This document shows positions 24,404 to 36,949 of a stretch of 64,000 nt of DNA, piece by piece (position 1 is the first letter of the stretch; each line of letters starts with the position of its first letter). The notes below the pieces were generated by a model. It did not search any database. It was not told the origin of the DNA and saw only the letters and a program-made list of their open reading frames with translations. The stretch comes from Lumnitzera littorea (lineage: Eukaryota; Streptophyta; Magnoliopsida; Myrtales; Combretaceae). The position numbers and the translations under genes are program-made. The DNA lies in the NCBI GenBank assembly GCA_024138015.1, contig JAMXBB010000009.1, positions 8,985,661 to 9,049,660 of the forward strand, read 5' to 3'.

Positions 24404-25399
24404 GATAGAGTAGAAAGCCCCGAAAACTTATTTGAAAAATTAAGTGTTTTGAGATTGTGACAAAATCTTTGTATTACTATTGTTACACTACGATGGCATG
24501 ACTCCATCTAGCCTATGGTTTTCATTAGAATTTCACGTCTCTTTTTTTTCTTTTTACTTATTATATTTCTTGTATTTGTATATTTATGATCCGTTAGAAA
24601 GGGAATAAAAAGAAAAAAAAAAGAAAAATCTTATCAGAATGCTACCGTTTATGACAAAGTTTCATCGCAATGTTGGAGAGGTGGATCTCGATATAAGGTG
24701 GACACTCTGTTGGGAGAGGGCGTGGCCTCAGATGCCGTAGTAAAATGCAATGGCTAACATGAATTCACATAGAGAGAGAAAAGGAAAAGCTTTATATGTA
24801 TCTACTACTCACATCACACGTCTCTTCAATAGGTGAGATTTTTCATAACCTCACTTTTATACCACCACATGGTCGTTAACTTCTGTAGCTATCACCAACA
24901 ACAAGGCAAAATCACAAGACTTTCTTAATTGCAATGACATAATTTGGCGAAAATACTAATACATACCTAAATTGGTAAATAATATATACATATTAATAAA
25001 AATTTGACACGTAATAATAAATGATTATAAATGATTGTACATTTTAAAAAAAATACAAATTATATTTTCACATATCAAAATTTAATTAATATTTATATAT
25101 CATTCATTGATTCATGTAGAGTATTAATATCACTAAATTTAATTAATATTTGGTATTTCCTTCTTCATGAAGAGAAAAGTACATATTTAATCATTAACAC
25201 TCATCTACTTTCTTATGTGGGTTATTAATACTTAAACTTTTTTTTGTTAGAAGCATGATAATTCCTTATTAGGGCCAAAGGAATAGTTATTTATTAAGGT
25301 TTTCTTTTTTGAGAAAAAAATCCCACAAACTACCTATAAGACTCTAACTTTGAGCTATGACTACATAAGTATATATTCATATTTTAAAATTATGTTATT
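24404..25399. other. Intergenic, nothing recognised
   Basis: AT-rich with poly-T/poly-A runs. No gene supported. Confidence 0.4.
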
Positions 25400-25800
25400 T
25401 CTAAAAGTATAATTGAGTCAAGTTAAATCACTACAATATTAAACTTACGTTAGCTTGAAAACATGAAGTTTAAACCCAACTTGAGTTTAACAAAACTCTA
25501 AATTTTGTGCTCGAGCTCGACTTAAAATATATTTGATAAATTCGAGTTTGACTTGATTAAGTTCGAATATTTAAAAATTTTCCTCAAATAACTTCAAACT
25601 CATTTATATTTTTTTAAAAAATTAAAATTTATACTAAATTTGATCAAGTTTGCGAGAGCAACGAGATTAGTAGTTTATAGTTCAAGTTTGGCTCAATTTG
25701 TTACTTAAATAACTCAAACTTAAGATCGATTTAGCTATTACTAAATTGAATTTGAATAAAAACCGAATTAAACACAGTTAGTTTATAAACCAAGTTGATT
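25400..25800. repeat. Probable dispersed repeat rich in gagctcgac / caagttt motifs
   Basis: Dense recurring phrases (cgagctcgactt, gagtttgacttgattaagttcga, caagtttggctc) resemble a common plant non-autonomous repeat type. No clear termini or target duplication were found, so the limits are approximate. Confidence 0.35.
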
Positions 25801-26099
25801 TGTTTTTTATCTTAGTTATTCCTTTCTTCTATTTTGTAAGAATTACGATTTTATTGTTACTGTATCCTATTTCGTAAAGTAAACATATCATTAGTTCAAC
25901 AAATCGAAAAGCTAATATTTACACCGACTGAATATCATCCACAGTAAAGAAAGGGGTGTGTGCAAAATTTTTCCACATTTCAATCCCTCATTCCCTTTGT
26001 GTTTTCAGTTATTTGTTGAAGCCAATTCTCGACCACGTGACTTATAGGTCTTGTTTTGACTTTGATTTCAATACTATTACATCTCTGTTTCTTGGTAAA

Positions 26100-28147
26100 A
26101 AAAAAAAACAATCACCCATCAAGTTTACAACCTGCATCATCTTCCCTAGTCTTCAACTAATAAACATTTATAGCACCCATCCAAAATTGTTGCAATTCCT
26201 AAAATTGATAATAAATTTTGAGTGGATATAACATTTCAAAAGTTCCAAAATACAAATGTTCTTACATCTAGTACAAATGAATGAAATGAAATAAAGATCA
26301 AAATTACAAATCATTTCCGGTATCTTGAAATATCCGTAAAATATGATGGAATTAAATACATATATCATAATAATTAAAAGTGTATAAATAAATTGAATAA
26401 ACTAACTCAACTCGATTCACTTTATCTAGTAGTTAAACGAGTTAAGTCGTTTAACTTTCTTTTTAAACAAGCCAAAAACACTCGATTCTAACTCACTTTT
26501 TAAGTGGTTTAGATGAGCTAACCCATGAACTAAATGGGCAATTTAAATGGACTTACTTTTACCTATGGGTTAAATAAGTTTAATTCATTTAATCCACTTT
26601 TTAAACAATCAAAAAACAATCAACCCTAACCGGCTTTTTAGTAAAGTTAAATAGGTCGACTCACAAACTAAAATCTATTTACATACCTCTAATAATTGAA
26701 AATATCCTTAATTATTGAAAAACATAATTACTTTAAAAGCTAAATAAATAATTTTAATTAATAATAATTTATTACAAGAAATAGAATCACCATCCTACCT
26801 TCTTAAAAATGAAATTGAATTCTTCATTAAAATCAAATTTATCGATTTCATAAAATTACAACTATACCTTTAAATGCACTTAGGGAATGAAAAACAAAAT
26901 TCCGATTTTATTTCAATCCGTTTCCATATACTACACGTGACATTATAAATCGTCTGTATATATTAGTGTGTTGGATGTTGTCCATTTTTATATCCAACGC
27001 CATTAGAAGATGCATTTTAAAGAAAAATAGATAATAAAAAAAAAAAAAAAAAGCCAAGAAAAGTCGGTACTCAAGAGGACGATTCTATCATGAACGAAGT
27101 AAGGATCTCATTTGAACATACAAAATGAATTATGAAAATGCAATATAATTGGATTCCTCTCTTGATGCGAATGAACCAACCTTTTCCCGGAGTTCAATCT
27201 TTGCCAGCTATAACAGTCATGGGCAAAGCGTGGCACAATTAAATCAACGGAGGACGCGCATGAGATGATGGTGGCATTGGCAATATGATTGGTGTTGAAA
27301 TAATTCGACCTATCTTTGTGCTTCATTGTTGTTCGTACAGGGGAGAGGGGAGAGGGGGGAGGGGCGGGAAAAAAGGTTCTTTCAACAAATTAGGAAATGC
27401 ATTTCACATTTTTCATTATAATTTACATTACATATTGATTGCTTACAAATGGCAATATGAAACTATATAGAATCCAACCAATACATGAAACTTAATTGAG
27501 ATTCCTTTTATCTTAAAAGGAACAAAATAGGTTACCTCTTCAACCATTTCTTCTAAAAACTAACTTAATATCCACAATATTTTGTTAATCAAATAAAAGA
27601 ACATACTAGATTCCCTATATAACCATTCCCTCCATTTCCTATTAACGTTTTTAGACAAACGTAAATCTCATCTGAAGTTAGACGCAAACTATAGAACACT
27701 TAAAAGCGTAAGTTTTAGAAATAGATCCAATCCACCTAGATTGTTTGAATGTGGCTTAAAATTAAGTCCTTTGCCAAAACTATCCTCAAATGGCAAATAT
27801 ACATATATACTTGTTTATATCACAAGATTGATCAAGCTTGAGATATCTGCTTTTTGATATTACAAGCCTCCAAAAATCATATGCATCCTCAATTAAACTA
27901 TAATAATTCTCCAATTACACAAGAAAGCACACAGCAAAAATTAAGAAGCATGGATGTAAAAAAAAAAAAAAGAAGAAGAAAGAAATTTAGATCTTACCTA
28001 CATTATGGGCTTGCACTATCTGCTAGTATGATTTATATTGCCGTACGAGGCCATGCTCCGTCCATTGCGAAAAATATAAATTATAACTAATGTAGTTTAC
28101 TCACTGTAAATAGGCTATTGAAAACCCGACCCGGGAGTGAAAATAGC
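26100..28147. repeat. Segmental duplication, copy 2 (Dof 3' flank)
   Basis: Counterpart of 9960-12530, containing the sequence immediately downstream of the Dof gene plus its stop codon and last ten codons. It carries a hAT-like MITE (26376-26689) that copy 1 lacks, and lacks both the MITE cluster and the internal tandem duplication of copy 1. Short open frames in it occur in both copies but contain no recognisable motif. Confidence 0.85.
26376..26689. mobile_element. hAT-like MITE, family 1 copy B
   Basis: 314 bp from aaaagtgtataaat to acatacctc, flanked by perfect 8-bp duplications taataatt (26368-26375 and 26690-26697). The paralogous empty site near 10248-10262 has a single tagtaatt-like target. 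Same family as 6891-7218 and 44501-45344. Non-coding. Confidence 0.8.
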
Positions 28148-29089
28148 AAGATCCGGCCAACCGTTACCACCATTCCAACAACCTGAATCCCCATTTTGCC
28201 CTTCCTCACTCACATTGGCACTGGGGACCCGACCCGAATGGGTTCCGAATGCTGCACCATCCATCCCCACCCCCGAAAATCCTATCGAATCTAATCTCAA
28301 ACCCGGGCCACTAGATCCCTGTAAGAGCTTTAAGAATTGCCCATTTGGCTCCAAAAGTGAACTAAACTCCCCAGGCGTACGCTCATCGTGGACATTATAC
28401 AGCCGGGTCGGGTCATGGATGCCGACCGGATTTTTCTCAATACCAGTTGGTAATGGCTTGGAAGAAGATTTAACCGGTGATGCTTCCTGCCCATCTAGTT
28501 GATTTTGATTCATCACTAGCCTGTAAATCCGGGTCGATTCAGAATCAGAAACCGGAACAGGGACAGAATTTTGCAAAGAACCGGTCATCGGAAGACTAAA
28601 AGAATCAACTGGGGATACCCCTGGCTCATGATCCGGGCCAACCGCAATTCCACCGATCCGGGTAGAATCCATCGATGGGTGCTGGTAATTGCATATCCGG
28701 GTAGGATCAGGCTCCGGAAGCGGAACCGATGTTTGAGAAGAACCCGTCAGTGGTGGCTTAGAAGAAGAAAGAACCGGTTTTTTATTCGGATGGACCGGTT
28801 CATGGTCTTGACATAGAATTTGTCGGTTTTTAGATTTACTGGAGCGTTTGATGGTGGTTCTTCGTGTGCCGCCACCAACGGGGATGTTCCGAAGAGCGCC
28901 GCCCTTGGTCCAATATCTACGGCAGTTCTTACAGAAGTGGCGTGGCTGAGAAAGATTATAGTTGTTGTAATAACAAAACTTAGTGTTCGTGGAATCACAT
29001 CTAGGGCACTTGAGCTGTTCGTGCTCAGGAAAGTTTGGTGGTTTTAAGGTTTGTAGGAATGTCGAGGATGGTTGGCTGTCTTGCTGCAT
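28115..29089 (-). CDS. Dof-type zinc-finger transcription factor
   Basis: Nuclear DNA-binding protein expected to recognise AAAG-core promoter sites. From the Met at 29087-29089 it has 324 residues. The frame also extends upstream to 29206 (363 aa), but the extra 39 residues look untranslated and the shorter start places the finger near residue 28, as in many family members. The Dof finger is intact: C28-x2-C31-x21-C53-x2-C56, then RRYWTKGGALRNIPVGGGTRR and a basic stretch (TIKRSSKSKNRQ) likely to be the nuclear localisation signal. The C-terminal half is low-complexity, with three imperfect repeats (about residues 95-135, 153-191, 201-233), then FLKLLQGSSGPGLRLDSIGF and a Trp-containing acidic/aromatic tail (GCWNGGNGWPDLAIF) that may be the activation region. 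Single exon as read. I cannot assign a specific Dof subfamily member. Confidence 0.95.
   Translation of the reverse strand: MQQDSQPSSTFLQTLKPPNFPEHEQLKCPRCDSTNTKFCYYNNYNLSQPRHFCKNCRRYWTKGGALRNIPVGGGTRRTTIKRSSKSKNRQILCQDHEPVHPNKKPVLSSSKPPLTGSSQTSVPLPEPDPTRICNYQHPSMDSTRIGGIAVGPDHEPGVSPVDSFSLPMTGSLQNSVPVPVSDSESTRIYRLVMNQNQLDGQEASPVKSSSKPLPTGIEKNPVGIHDPTRLYNVHDERTPGEFSSLLEPNGQFLKLLQGSSGPGLRLDSIGFSGVGMDGAAFGTHSGRVPSANVSEEGQNGDSGCWNGGNGWPDLAIFTPGSGFQ
28391..28807 (-). repeat. Three imperfect internal repeats in the Dof C-terminal half
   Basis: The repeats share the pattern S-x-x-x-P-x-x-T-G, a gap, then V and finally (D/E)-x-T-R-(I/L)-(C/Y). Examples are SSSKPPLTG to DPTRICNY, SFSLPMTG to ESTRIYRL and SSSKPLPTG to DPTRLYNV. 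The first two also share a leading DHEP. They probably arose by internal duplication. Confidence 0.65.
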
Positions 29090-29860
29090 TTTGTTAAAGA
29101 CTGAATCTTGGTGCTGCTCTTGTCGTAAAGTATGTGTCTTTTTGAGATGTCGAATTGAGTTTAGACTAAAAGAAGAAGAGTTTCGAAGTAGGCTTTGGGA
29201 ATTCACTGTTGGGTATCCCGATTTCGATCAGTTCTTGAAGAAAGTTTGGAACTTTATCGTTGTGAGAAGACCATTTGAAGATTCGGACATGCCCTAGAAC
29301 ATGTTTTTCCGACACTTTGGATCATGGAGTAAGCCTAAATTGGCTCACTTGAGAGAAATGACACTTTTGAGATAGTCTGAAAAGCTGAATTTCCTTAAAC
29401 ATCAAATCGAGTTCAAACACGAGTGATAACACGAACTCAAAACCCAATTTTTCAGCAACCTAGAAGCCATAGTAAAAGAATAACATTTCTGAGGCTTCGG
29501 AGGATGATGTAAATCCAGTGTTGGTGAAGTATGCAGTCTTATTCTAAGATAACAGAAGGCAAAATGTCTCTTTGCTGTCTCGGGTCTTTGAGCAAGTAGT
29601 AAAAAGAAGACGAGCTAGAAGCTGTATTCTGTGATCGTTTCGGCGTGAAGTGGACTGAACTGAAATAGAACCAGCCTAGTCCCCCTCTCCCTCTCTCTCT
29701 CTCTCTCTCCTCTCTCGGCTATTCTCTTGTTTTGTCTCCAAAGTGGGTTTTGCTTAGCTAGTTAGCTTCGTGTGGTGGGTAAAGTGCTAGGGCAGTTTGC
29801 TCTGATTTAGTAGTTGAAATTGATGATGGGTATGGATGGTATGATTTATATATTAAAAAT
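29090..29860 (-). promoter_or_regulatory. Dof gene 5' leader and core promoter
   Basis: On the minus strand a TATATAAATC box lies at about 29843-29854, suggesting initiation near 29820 and a long leader of about 700 nt. The leader holds a GA-rich tract (CT on the plus strand, 29680-29718, with an uninterrupted (CT)n at 29691-29709), common in plant 5'UTRs. Only the TATA spacing and the tract support this. Confidence 0.4.
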
Positions 29861-32800
29861 AATTTATATTTTCATTTATTTTATATTAAAGTAACTTATA
29901 GTTTGTATCATTTGTATCGTCGGCCAACTTTTTTCCATATAGAAAACTATGAAATATTTTATTTTTATTTTTTTCAAAAATAAATACTCATGATATAAAT
30001 CAAGGGAACATTTTAGTTTGATAAAGAAAAACATTATTTCGTTAAAAAATCAAAATAAAATACTTTCTATATTTTTATGTATTTATTTTTCAAAAATTAT
30101 TTATAATATGTTTATTTGACTTTATAGAAGTGATATGGAATGATTACTCCTGTTTTATAAAACTATTATCCTATTTGGTTCGTAAATAGTTATTATTACA
30201 ATTAAAATATAAAGAATAACGATCACTTGATTTAATTTAATATATTTTCATATCTATTTGTGAGTTCTAATTCAACTATTAGAGCGTTTGATTAGGTTAA
30301 TGGTATATTGGAATTTTTTGATATTGTTGATCGGAGATTTTGGCAAAAATTCCTAAAGGCCAAAATGATCTCTTATAAGCTTGATCCAAACTATTTTGGT
30401 TTGATTCGACATCCTTTAATCAATCAAACCTACATCTATATACGAAGTCTAGAGGATAAACACCTTAAAGAAGCTTAAAGTCATCAAGATCACAAGTGAA
30501 CCTCCAAAAACAATTTGGACCTAAAAAAAGAGCTCAAAATAGGTTAGATTAAAAGCTACAGAGGTTTAACTCTCAAAGTCTAAGTTAACGATGTTTAAAT
30601 GTACGAATCATAGTGAAGGACACAAAAGATTTGGCGATTATTACATTCGGGTGTCCACCCTACTTCTTTAAAATTAAGATATCATGAGACAATCAAATTT
30701 TTTATACCAAATTGATTAAACGTTCCAATCTAGAAATAGCTAACAAAAAATTTCATTAACTTCTCTTCATTTCTTTTGCTACTTACATATATATCATCCC
30801 AAACACTTTATATATACAACTCTCTCTAACTTAGACGTGAGAATAATTACACATATTTCTTATCTCTTACTAGTGTAATGTTAAATGCTATAAAATAAAG
30901 TGATAGTTATCACTTTATGCTATATTTTTGTTAAAAACTCTAATTCTATTTCTGCAAAATTATATTTCTCATAAACCAAACGTGTAAAACAAATTCATGT
31001 TTAAAGTCAAATGGGTGCCTAAGAAGTATTTAATTATTAACGAGTACTTTATTAGAGTGTGGAACGCGGAACAGTCATGATTCTAATACATAATGCATAA
31101 TTAGGAATATAAGATACTCGTCATCAAACAAGGTTTGTTTTGTAGTGAAACTACTGGAGGAATAATTCTAGTGCAGACAGGGGGGAATAAATGTCAACAG
31201 ATATCATCATGCATACTCAATTATCACCTTAATCCAATCATCATTAGGTTTGAAACGGAATTAGAACCAACTTCCCAATTATTTACAACATGGAAAATAA
31301 AATATAACATGCGTATTCAGTTTTAGACATACCATCGGCATTAGCACCCTTTAGATATCGACCACCGGACTATCGAAATCATTGTTTTTTCATTAAGATA
31401 AAATTTTGTTTTCTATATTAATTGATAGTAAAAAGTCACGAATTTGTTCATTATATATTATTTTTGTTTGAAAGTATCTTGAGAGACATGAAATATGAAA
31501 TAAAATATAATGAGTTATGATATAATATATGATGCATTCACCAATTCGGACATTAAAACTAAAGATAAACATTTATCGAATGAAAATAATGTTATATATA
31601 GAACAAATTTTTCAGGATAAACACTTATTTTTCCCTAGTTGTCTATTGCTATGTTCAGTTAATTAATTAGCGCAACCTCATTCCATGATAACGTTAACAT
31701 TTGACTATCACATACAGTATATATTAAAATAAATAAATTAAATAAAAAAAATTAAAGACAAATAAGCATACAATAAAATTTAATCTTTTCCTTTTTAGTA
31801 AAATCTAACATGGTTAAATTAGACTTAGATTATTATGAAGTATATTTCTCACTCATTATTTATTGCGTGTTACTTATTATTTAATGTTCATAGATGTGAG
31901 CTAGACTTGTTCTATAAGCTCTAATGAAAATGATATTTATTAGGATTCTGGTGATAAGTGACTCCTACGCATGATTCCTGTACTCTTATTAATAAATTAG
32001 AAAACGAAAAACTCAATATATTATTGAACACATTTATCTTATTTATTGAATATACAGTCAATATAGTAAATTTGTAATTTAGAAGGTATTCTAAAGTGCC
32101 ACTTACTATTAAATCCGATGATCGATACATCATCTTGCAAGTAGGGAAAGCGAGCATAGAGTAAAAAGGATTGGGATTTTTACGTTTACTTTATAGTACT
32201 GCAAAATATAGGGTCACAAATAAATATTACATTGTCTTTTTGTTAATTTAACTAAGGATATCTTAAATGTAAAATATATTTCAATGTTGAATAGCTATTC
32301 ATAGGTTTAAGTAATAAATAATTGTTTATTACTTTTTTCTTTTGCAATAGCATTCCTTATAGAATTGCTATTATAGATATAAAATATAACTAAATATCAT
32401 AATAGCCCTTCCAAAAAAAGAGAAAATGAAACTATTATTACAGTAAATTGAATAAATTGTTAAAACTATATCTTATTGCCCTTGCCCCTTAGATTTACCT
32501 TGAAAACCACACTCCACAAAATTTACAAGTTTTGGGTGTTTTGTAAAACTTGTGATTTTTTCGTTTTACTTTTTTCTTAAATTAAAATGTTAGTGTAAGT
32601 ACGTTATTCGAGATAAATTTAATTATCTTATCGAATGTGTTTAATAAATTATAACCTATGATAACGAAATCGAATGTTCATTATATTTGTTATATAATAT
32701 ATATTGTATAGATTCATGGTCTCCCGCATATATTGAGAAACTACAGTATACATTACAATGTGCAATAATATATAGAGTGGAGATTATGTGATATATTTTA

Positions 32801-33055
32801 TCTCGTGACTATACTATAAGTTATGAAAACTTAAAACTGAAATCTACCATCCGATGTCTCGTACTATATTGAAAATACCGAATTGTACAAGGTTGTATCG
32901 TTTTAGCTATGAAGAATTCCTATTTACAGGGGGCAGCAATTGAACCCGAGTCTCAATTTGTTGCTTCCATTGGCCTTTTCACCTTTTTGCCAAGTTAGGC
33001 AAGTTAAAAAGGTTGAAGCCATTGAACTGAATTTAGTAAAACTAAACGTCTAAAC
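29861..33055. other. Intergenic, nothing recognised
   Basis: AT-rich. No frame above about 80 codons and none with a motif. No transposon termini identified. Confidence 0.4.
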
Positions 33056-33059
33056 CCTG

Positions 33060-33600
33060 ATCGCATCTTAAACCCACTTTAATCCAATTCCTATTCCCAC
33101 CGAGAAGGAAAAGCAAAGTATCTAAGCTGAGTCACGCCGAGCCAAAACCATCGAGCCATTAGCTCGAGTCTCGCGTGCAAATGAAGCTCCCTCTCCACTC
33201 AATTATTATCCCCCAGCCATCATTTCAATTCCATCAGAAGATCTCAACCGTCCATATTTTCCCATAATTCAATCTCCACCAGCCACGTATGAATCCAGCT
33301 CGACCAACGAGGCTAGATATCGTAGCTTGACAACGCCGTCAGCAACGGAATAAAATAATTAGCTAAGTATAAAAGCGACACGTGGCGACACCCCATCAGT
33401 GGGCATAAAAACATTTGGGAATAAAAGGACATAATTTTCTGTCTCGATTTATATGGGCCCAAACTTCTTCATGTTTCCACGGGTTAGATATCATTAATTG
33501 GATTCTCCTAACTGGTCCCGGCAATTTCTTCCCCCTCTCTCCCCCTAATTCTTGCTTAAAGAAAAAGAAAAATTTTCCCTTTTTTTTTTAGAGAACGATT
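33060..33600. promoter_or_regulatory. Promoter-like island without a recognised gene
   Basis: A stretch visibly richer in G and C than its surroundings. It contains an ACGT-core element (gacacgtggc, 33377-33386), a TATAAAAG box on the plus strand (33368-33375), and on the minus strand a GGGCCCA site-II-type motif followed at once by ATATAAAT (33446-33460). A pyrimidine-rich leader-like tract follows at 33525-33560. No coding frame was found on either side, so direction is unclear. It may serve a non-coding transcript, or be a promoter whose gene was lost or split by introns. Confidence 0.3.
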
Positions 33601-34699
33601 ACGTATATTACAAATAACATACAAAATATTATTAATGTAGTTAGACTTAATCTAGATGATGAATCTAAATGTATTAAATGGTCAAAAATTAAGAGGATAA
33701 AATCAGGTTCAACCGCTATTCAACTAGAATTGAACTGAATCGATTTTATGGAGGAATTAAATCAAACTATGTTAGATAATAAAAATCAATCCAAGTTTAA
33801 TAATATTGAATATTTTGATTTCATCGTAATGGAATAGGGTAGCCGTTTCTTACCTATAGATATGTTTTTGCATTTGATTAGTGGAGTAACTACTTTGTGA
33901 ATTGTTATTGTAAGAATAAAGCAAATATCAGTTTTTCATTTCTTAAAGCATTTTTTCATGTCATTTTATGATAACTCAATATAATTATAAAGAAAAACTA
34001 TTATTTCTTTATTCTATTTTAAAAGAATTTTAATCTCATTCTTATTTTATTCCATTCTACAACTAAACATATCATAGGTGTTTTGATATTTTTAGTTAAT
34101 TGATAGTGTACTTTTCCTTTATTAAATAATTTGAGTCCGTAAAATTATATTTACGGCAACTATACGTAAATTTAGGGCCTCCGAAAAATATTTATTCAAT
34201 TGAGCCTAAATTTTACGATTATGATAAAAAAATTAATTGAAGTAACTTAGCTAAATTAGATTGCAAAAATAATGACCTAAAATCTCAATTTTAACTTAAG
34301 AAATGTGATTATTTAATATAACGAAAAACTTGTCAGAACTCTTAAAATTGAGCTCAAAATGTAACGAAAACTTATAGATAAGTTAATTAGGTTATAAAAA
34401 GAAATAATATAATATAATATAATATACTATATGGATATACACGTATTTTTATAAGTATATGGGTATATATAATAATTATATCCGTAAATTAATCCAAAAG
34501 TATATAAGTGTATATAATATGTAGTAAACTTATAAGAATACATAAGAAATTTATCTTAAAAATAAAAGATGTGGTAGAAACATGATTATATATACATGTA
34601 ATTACTTATTACCCATGATATATATATACAGAAAATATACCTATATATTAAAAAAATCATTAAACTATAATATATTTAATATAAACTAACTTAAAAATA
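33601..34699. other. AT-rich spacer with an (AATAT)n tract
   Basis: No gene recognised. A short (AATAT)4 repeat lies at 34406-34425. The right part may be the eroded beginning of the first LTR-like unit. Confidence 0.4.
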
Positions 34700-36930
34700 T
34701 CCAAATTATAGCTGAAAAGTAGAGAAAACACTTGGAAATTTTTACAAACCACCATGGCAGCCTCCAAATAATCTAACAACATGAATCAAAAGTTGAATTA
34801 CTAAAAATTGGACACCTCCTACTTGACTAAAAGGAGGAAAATCATAAGAAAAATCCTATACGGTAAATTCCAACTCCTACAAATAGCAAAGGACATCAAA
34901 CATTCAATGTTTTAGCAATTTGAAAGTTAGGATAACAATAGGAAATATTTGAAATATTTTAGAAAAATTACACAAAATAGAGTAGGAACTAGACTTATTC
35001 TAGTTACCCAACGTCTACATGTTCTACTATTAAACCCTTCCACCACTTAGCAATTTATCTTATGCCTAGCTACTCTAACAACCACCGGTCACCAGAGATC
35101 TGATGAGTAGGTGATTTAAATTTCTACCATATTTTTTCTTTATTTTCTAAAAAAAATTAACTTTATCTAGAAAATTATTTTTAGGTTATTTTATATATAC
35201 TTTAGTGTGGTATTTTTATTTTTGTAAAATTTAGAATATTCTATATACTTACTTAATTAAGTTACTATTCATTCAAAATTTAAAATTCAAAATAAATACA
35301 CAAAAAGATATAATTTATAGCTCAAAATTTTTATATAGAATGCATATTACATATAGTTAATTACCATGTAGCTTGATTTTTTTATTCATATATTTTAATA
35401 ATTATTGTATTTTTTTTAGCCCAAAATGGCTAAAAATAGGGTTAAATGATGAAATAAATATATTTTTATAAAATTAATTAATGAAATTGGTAATTACTGA
35501 CATTTGGACACTTGTAGTGATATTGGGGATCATTAGAAATTATTTTCTATAAGAATGATATTATTTGTGTAATTAATCATAATTTAGAGGTAAAAATGTA
35601 ATTACAATAATATAGGTGATAAACTTAATAGTATGAAACCATCTACTGAATGAATTTTCCATGTTTTTAAGAGTCTATAAAAATTTTTAGAGAATTAATT
35701 GGTAACCCAAGTTATTTATCATGAATTTTAGTAGTATAACAAGCTAATTTACTAATCGAGATATGTTTTTAGTAATAATAGGTTAAAATGTGATAAATAT
35801 TAAAATAGAACTTATGCATGTACATGATAGTAAGATCTAGTGAAAATAAATTTTTAACATATTTAGTTATAGTTATATAACCGAATTATGATATACACAT
35901 ATTAGAGATAGATATTACATATATTATTAAGTTATATTGATAAATTATATAAAATGCAGTCCATTTAGATAAAATAAATATAATATGATAATACTTATTA
36001 TAGGAGCATATAGGTATATTAGAAATTAGAAATGTCCTTTAAAAGTTATTTCTCAAAATAAAACCCATAGTATGTAACATCAGGTTCGTACAAACCCAAT
36101 TATACTACTTCTACTAAAATCAAATAATCTTAGGTAATATAACCTATATCTCTATAATATTACGAGAATTTATGTATTACGATAACTTTATAGTAATTGA
36201 AATGTAAATTGATGGATCAAAAAGTACATTACAATAAAATCGAAATGATATATTATAAGTAATAGTATAATTACGTATATTATTGATATTTAATAACTTA
36301 ACTTATATAATAAAACTATATTTCATTATATAAGAAAAATAATAATATACTATATATATATATAACTTCAAAATGAAATAAATGAGCAGAAAAAACCCTA
36401 ACGTTTTCGTAACTTTTATGAAAACTAAATCTAAGTTTTGTATATATAGGATCTTCTAATAAGCGAAGCATTGACGATACAAGTCTTCCATAATGAGCGT
36501 CAAGATAGGTAAGTTAAGATCGTAGTTTTATCACTTGTTGATACTGTATCAAAGTATTTGGAAGCTTATAAGTACTTATGCTTGTGGTTGTAAATTAGTT
36601 GTCTGTACGCATACCATATGTATAGTTGGTATTTTGATTGTGATAAGAGTTGAACTCTTTGATGTGTTGTTTTGCATGATTTCATAGTATTGTATTGTGT
36701 AAACTTGTTTGACCACCACCCTTAAATGAAACTAATAGTGATATGACTACTAACGTAACTGGACATGTATAACAGTCATTAGAGAAAAGGTTAAAAGTGT
36801 CAGACCAAATACCGATTCCCTTTAATGAGGATAGCTAAAATAGTCATTTATCCATCGTTAGTCGAACTATGTAATAGGTGAGAAGGTTGCAACAATGATA
36901 ATGTAAGCCTCATAATCAATTACTCAGAGT
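34700..36930 (+). repeat. LTR-like repeat unit A (direct, most diverged)
   Basis: Collinear with unit B at intervals. Corresponding points are a ccatggcagcc / catggtagc block (34752 and 37334), a caccggtcacc / ctggtagctgg block (35080 and 37690), aggtaagttaagat / aggtaagttgggat (36508 and 38935), and accaaataccgattc / accaaataccgactc (36806 and 39211). It lacks the gccgttaca terminus. Non-coding; limits approximate. Confidence 0.6.
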
Positions 36931-36949
36931 TCGGTTCATAAAATTTAGG

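Noticed and set aside
29090..29206. 39-residue N-terminal extension of the Dof protein
   Set aside because: Ser- and His-rich with no family resemblance; the internal Met gives a more typical start. It cannot be excluded without transcript and peptide data.
28137..29297. Plus-strand open frames opposite the Dof gene
   Set aside because: The minus strand encodes an unmistakable Dof finger; the plus frames are compositional shadows.
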